From Bryoerythrophyllum caledonicum (taxonomy: Eukaryota; Streptophyta; Bryopsida; Pottiales; Pottiaceae), in NCBI GenBank assembly GCA_963971425.1, contig OZ020521.1, positions 3,846,501 through 3,910,500 of the forward strand: a stretch of 64,000 nucleotides of DNA, in the 5' to 3' direction. The notes under the pieces were generated by a model, which saw only the letters and a list, made by a program, of their open reading frames with translations, did not search any database and was not told the DNA's origin. This document shows, piece by piece, positions 59,641 through 64,000 of the stretch (position 1 is its first letter; every line of letters starts with the position of its first letter). Made by a program: the position numbers and the translations under genes.

Positions 59641-60234
59641 AAGCTAGTATTGGACGCGTATCGGACCTGTACGCGAGGGTATCGGGGAGGTATTAGGTGG
59701 GTGCGGGGAAGATGGGCGGAGCGTGTTGGGGAAGGGCGCAGGAAGGCTCCCTTGGGCCAATAGCATGGGTTTCCGTGCATGTGTGAATGCCACGGCCATG
59801 GGGTTGGGGGCCACATTCAATACAGGCATGATGCCATGGCTCATTGGGGATGGGGGATAGTAATGGATGCCATCCGCAGCCATGATGGAGGCCCTTCCTA
59901 TGGGCCTGGCAGGCGTGTTTGAGATTCCATTACAGTAAATGGGGGGCAGGAAAATTAGAATGATCTTAAAGATTTGGGGAGCCTTTTGACTGTCAAAGTT
60001 TAGGGTCCAGGGTTTATGGTTCCAGGTTTAGGGTTTAGTGGTGAATTACAGGGTTTTGGGTTTGAATCAGACTCTGGGAAGGGGCAGGGGAATGGGGCTG
60101 TGGGGATGGACAAGGAAACAGTGAGTGAGATAACTGCATTCCTTTCCGTCCATCCCCTCCGCAGTGGGGAACGAGGGGGTCATTCCACCTTGACCCTTGC
60201 GCAAGGGCTTGACCTTTGTGCAATGTCCAAATTT
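59641..60234. other. spacer with telomere-like TTTAGGG repeats at 59998-60045
   Basis: GTTTAGGGTCCAGGG and GGTTTAGGGTTTAG occur close together, a short degenerate telomere-like stretch. A minus-strand frame at 59644-59883 (Pro-rich) is not called as a gene. Confidence 0.4.
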
Positions 60235-61145
60235 GGCTTTTTGAAAAATCGGTCAAGTTCCTATGGTGTCAATTTCCAACATTCCACTTTGAAATTTTTA
60301 CTATAGAAAGACATTACCAAGAGCTCAGTGGGAAAATAATTTTTTCCTAAATTGGACATTTTATGAAAAAGTTATAGGGTTTTGAATTTGAAATGGGGAG
60401 GGCGGGCACCTCGGGCACCTCCAAAAACTTTTGCTATTGAAAGTGAGATTTTCAGTACTCGCAAGTAATATTATTTCCCTTCATGTTGTCAAAAAAAAGT
60501 TCTTGTCTTTAGTGAAAAATAGCATACCAACCCAAGTCAAACATTTTCACACATTGTCACTCATTGTTGGGCAAGGTACCAAAAAAACTTCTTCTTTTCC
60601 ACATAAAACCTAGAGATCTTCATATTTTTCACTTTTTATTTTTCCCACAACAATATGTAATGTAAACCTTCTTATTGACCATTCGGATTATCAATCGAAA
60701 ACATATTAAGTTCAAAAAAAATTAAAGTGTGAATTAACAAATTTCGAGCCTCCACTCCTTGCACACTTGTTTTGAATATGCTACACCCTGTCTCTACCTC
60801 TAAAAATTGGTGTGTAAGGAGCTAACATCATGCTTAACAAGATGGTAATAGATTTAGACCTTGTGTAGTGAAATTTTTTGACATCAACTGAAATCAAAGT
60901 CTGCTGATCCACTAAACGCAGGGAAGAAAATGAACCATTTGCTTGACTTCAAACACTCTAATCTTTCAATCCGTGCGGTCAAAGTTTATGAAATTTTGTA
61001 CATGTATTACTTAATAAGCCTTTATTGAGATCCTACGGTCAGAACTAAAAATCAAAGTTTTTGTTACCTTCTTTATTCATTGCACTAAAATCCATTAATT
61101 TTGAAGTGTTTTTGGTGTAAAACTGTCTTGGTACCTTAGGGGTTA
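60235..61145 (+). repeat. dispersed repeat R1, long copy
   Basis: The left third matches 63520-63790 (GTTCCTATGGTGTCAATTTC, GAAAAAGTTATAGGG, AAATGGGGA) and the right part matches 27900-28290. Ends CTTAGGGGTTAAACG, close to the TIR motif of the 10121 element. Probably a non-autonomous DNA transposon family; no coding capacity. Confidence 0.6.
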
Positions 61146-61594
61146 AACGTTAGAATGTGCCATTGGCGGTCGCAGTAGTTTACATGTATGGTGTCATCTG
61201 TGAACATGATAAGGTTCACATACTGAAATGACCCCTGAATGAAAGATGATAGTTAAAGAATCTTCAATCCAAAGGTGTAAGTCTTGCTACATTTCAATAC
61301 GTTTTGTGTTTCCTATGGAGTAAAATATATGCTTGTATATACAGTTCTCGACTAACATTTAAGGGTTAAACATTAGTTGAGAACCGTACACACAAGCCCG
61401 TATTTTACTCTATAAAATATTTTTACAATGTAATAAAGTTTAGCAAGACTTACACCTTTGGATTGAAGATTCTTCCATTAATGTCTCTCATTTGGAGGTC
61501 ATCTCAATATTTGAACCTCTTCATGTTCAAATACGACACCATACATATAGAATATTGTAGCTGCTAACGGCACCTTTTGACGTTTAACCCTTAA
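61140..61594. mobile_element. fold-back element: two arms of about 225 bp in inverted orientation
   Basis: The left arm (61140-61363) is the imperfect reverse complement of the right arm (61361-61594): both carry TCTTCAATCCAAAGGTGTAA or its complement, GTATGGTGTC/GACACCATAC, and GAGTAAAATA/TATTTTACTC. A TTAAACRTT-type motif stands at both ends and at the centre. No coding capacity. Confidence 0.85.
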
Positions 61595-61734
61595 AAGATG
61601 AGTTACCCGTTTAGGGTTGTTCATGGCAAGTTACCCCCTACATCTAGTGCTATAGTCCACCGCCAAGGAAAATTTGAGAAAAAATAAGAGGCGGAGCACG
61701 ACGAGCATCTACCAGGAATTGTGCCTTTAGTAGT

Positions 61735-63430
61735 AATAACAAGAACTCCAACCTTAGGAGGAGGTCGGTGTGAATAGAGTGTTTGTTTGTCCCTGTCACT
61801 GTTTCTTTGTCCACATGACAAGGAAAAGTGGAAGGGAACTATTGCCTCCTTTTGACGGTAGACGCAATGGAACAAGTAACCACTAACCAGTAACCCACAA
61901 TCAACAGAAGGGAGAAATTTCATGTAAATTGGATCTTCTCCAAGAGGGGTTCTTTGGTAGTAATGGAATTATGTATTTATGGTGGGTTATGTATTTATGG
62001 GATGTGTTGATTGTTCTTTATTTGTCTTTTGTATAAGAGGATGGACATGGCATGTTGTATGACAATGATGTTGATATTTTTAAAGGAGTTCTAGATGGAA
62101 GAGATAGAGGTTTAAAATTTGTCTACAACTTCTGCCATTGGTGAAATGTGTGTTGAGGCTCTAGCTGTAGTTGTTACAATGATGATAGGTAAGTAAACTT
62201 TCCACCCTTGGTTCGGTTATTAATGGTTGGTATATGTTAGATTTGTTTGTTATAGTCTGAGCCAAAAATCAATTGTTACAATATGTGAATATGAATTGAA
62301 TGGTTATGTTGAGGTCAATTGTATGTGGGGGGTGGCTTTGTATTTTGAATCTAGCGTTACAGCGGCATCTTTGTGTGTTGCATGTGCAAGGGATTAGTCA
62401 ATTTGGAATTGTATTTTCTTGTCGATAGTTGTTGAATGTCTCAACATTCATGAGGGTATAGCATCTAGATTTGTTAGAAGGAATTAGTAGTTTTTTATTT
62501 CCCATATTGCTTTATTGTGTCATTTGATGATTAATGCATTTATGTGTGGTTGTTGACACATTTGAAGGACGTGGAGCCAAGTGTGAGGATTGTTTTAGTC
62601 GCATACTGGGCATGTGGTATCAAGGAATCTTCAAATCTAAAGAATAATTGTTTGCGGAAGTTGCCCATGTATTGGCCGGTACGGAAGTTAATCAAGCAAG
62701 GTATTTGAGCGTTCATGATGTTAGGGCAACTCCAAAAGTCTGTGGATAGCTTTGTGTCAATGTCATTATTATTGATCCATTTTCCTATGTTCGGGAATTG
62801 TGTTGCTATGATATCTAGGTCGTTAATCCGGTCATGTTTATTTAAATGATTCTCAAGAAATCTTATGGGGCCTTTGTCCGGTGTGCCCCCATGTTTTGCC
62901 ATTTGTCTCTATGAAAATAGTATGTGTGGAATGGGCATGTTTGTGTGATGTTGAGGTTTTATTTGTGCGGTTTGTTGCTTCCTTCTTTGGCTAATTTGTC
63001 AGCTTGTTTGTTTCCTCGGATATTAGGGTAGGCTTTGCCTTTAAATAGTGTGGTGTGTTGGGTCCTTTGAAGTACCAAGGTTACTATTAAAGATAGGATA
63101 ATGCAATCTAGGTAGTTGTTGTGGGTCGTGAGGTGTTTTATGTGTGTGTTTATAAAATATAAGATGTTGAGGCAATTGGTGAGTATATAAGTTGGTTCAT
63201 TTGGGAATTGTTTTTAATAACCATTGAGGTTTCGTAGATAGCCATCATTTATGCTTGTATGATATTTTGTAGTCCTGGTAATCACTTTTATACATTTAGT
63301 TTAGGAGCAACCAAAATCAATTCAAGCATTGGCGAGCTACAGTGATTTCCACGAAGTGGAGTTGTAATAAAATGTACCCTTTGTGTAGATAATTTTCCGT
63401 ATTATCTATTAAATTTGTGGATTCTCCCAA
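61735..63430 (-). mobile_element. 3' half of a LINE with C-terminal RNase H, 5'-truncated
   Basis: Minus strand, in order: an RNase H region about 63290-62985 (THIKHLTTHNNYLDC, then AYPNIRGNKQADKLAK with the Asp of the C-terminal RNase H motif), a Cys-containing post-RNase H region (ORF 62902-62540, containing FRTGQYMGNFRKQLFFRF, then TLGSTSFKC), HNKAIWEI near 62460, a CTCNTQRC-like segment and the same C-terminus found at 27480-27760. The 3' UTR and tail run to about 61735. Several frame changes and stops interrupt it. The endonuclease and reverse transcriptase parts are absent. Confidence 0.75.
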
Positions 63431-63473
63431 TTTGTTAAGCTCATCGGCCTAAAAGGGTTGTGGGTTAACTCAT

Positions 63474-64000
63474 TCAACGCCTAAAGGTCCAAAAGTCCCC
63501 TCGGAGGACTTTAAGGGTTTGGGCACGTTCCTATGGTGTCAATTTCTAATAGTCCTCTTTGAAATATCTGCTAGAAATGGACAGTACTGAAAAGCTTCGT
63601 ATGAGTACAATTTTTTTCCAAATCCGACAATTAATGAAAAAGTTATAGGGTGTTGAATTTCAAATGGGGAAGCCAGCACGTCGGGCAACTCAAAAACTAT
63701 AGCTAGAACACTCTATCAAATGTGAGATTTTCAACAACAACAAGTAACATTATTTCCTTTCATAATAGAGTTTTCCTGAAAGTAAAGGATCTTTCACCAC
63801 AAATCTTAGGGTCTTATGTTAGTAACTTGGACCACATGCACATGGTGATTTGGCTTGGGAAAGGTGTGGAGGAACCACCAATCAACCTTTTGGGAACTTG
63901 GGGAACTTGGGGTACTACGGGGGAGCTTTAGCTTGCATGGGGTAGGACCCAAGAGCATTGATTGTTGTACATCTCATTGGTGCATAAAAAGGGAGTATGA
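63474..64000 (+). repeat. dispersed repeat R1, copy cut by the window edge
   Basis: Starts CAACGCCTAAAGG and runs parallel to 60235 onward. Two GGAACTTGGG units near 63890. It continues past the end of the window. Confidence 0.6.

Noticed and set aside
59644-59883. Pro-rich minus-strand ORF upstream of the bZIP gene
   Set aside because: No recognisable domain, no splice context, and a GC-rich setting that yields long frames by chance.

Overview
The window looks like nuclear DNA of a green plant. Support for this is TTTAGGG-type telo-boxes in front of genes, a plant-length U-box PRP19 split into 18 exons, a plant group-I bZIP factor, a plant-type GT47 relic, and LTR, LINE, SINE and TIR transposons in AT-rich spacers. 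A seed-free land plant or close algal relative seems likelier than a flowering plant, but that is a weak inference. No CRISPR array, rRNA or true tRNA gene was seen.

Layout. 1-11 kb: AT-rich spacer with a tRNA-derived SINE (617-977), an unidentified coding relic, an old Ty1/copia fossil (4113-9572) and a small TIR element. 11-22.6 kb: gene island with cytosolic tyrosyl-tRNA synthetase (+, 5 exons), a small unrecognised 3-exon gene (-) and PRP19/MAC3 (-, 18 exons). The two housekeeping genes converge, and their 5' flanks are copies of one another in inverted orientation. 23.4-29 kb: LINE tails, one hit by a complete-looking pogo-like transposon with an intact spliced transposase; then a 5'-truncated LINE copy and other repeats. 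29-38 kb: mostly non-coding, with a decayed unknown coding relic, a GT47 (MUR3-like) pseudogene and a second SINE. 38-42.4 kb: a 4.35-kb retroelement-like insertion whose empty site is preserved at 44.5 kb. About 43-54.6 kb: a decayed multi-gene mobile element with a dUTPase-like ORF, a ParB-like motif, a DDE transposase relic and other ORFs, carrying a short palindrome about a dozen times, mostly in one orientation. 55-59 kb: the bZIP gene (-, 4 exons) and its upstream region. 59-64 kb: tandem duplication, a dispersed repeat, a fold-back element and a LINE 3' half.

Functionally the intact genes are housekeeping or regulatory: tRNA charging, pre-mRNA splicing/ubiquitin ligation, and transcription. 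No pathway links them except the shared 5' flank of TyrRS and PRP19. The strongest leads are (1) the multi-gene element with its palindrome series, (2) the shared upstream module, (3) a SINE and a LINE that share one 3' tail, and (4) the intact pogo-like transposon with a target site inferred from related tails in the window. All exon structures were read by eye from splice signals and frame continuity.
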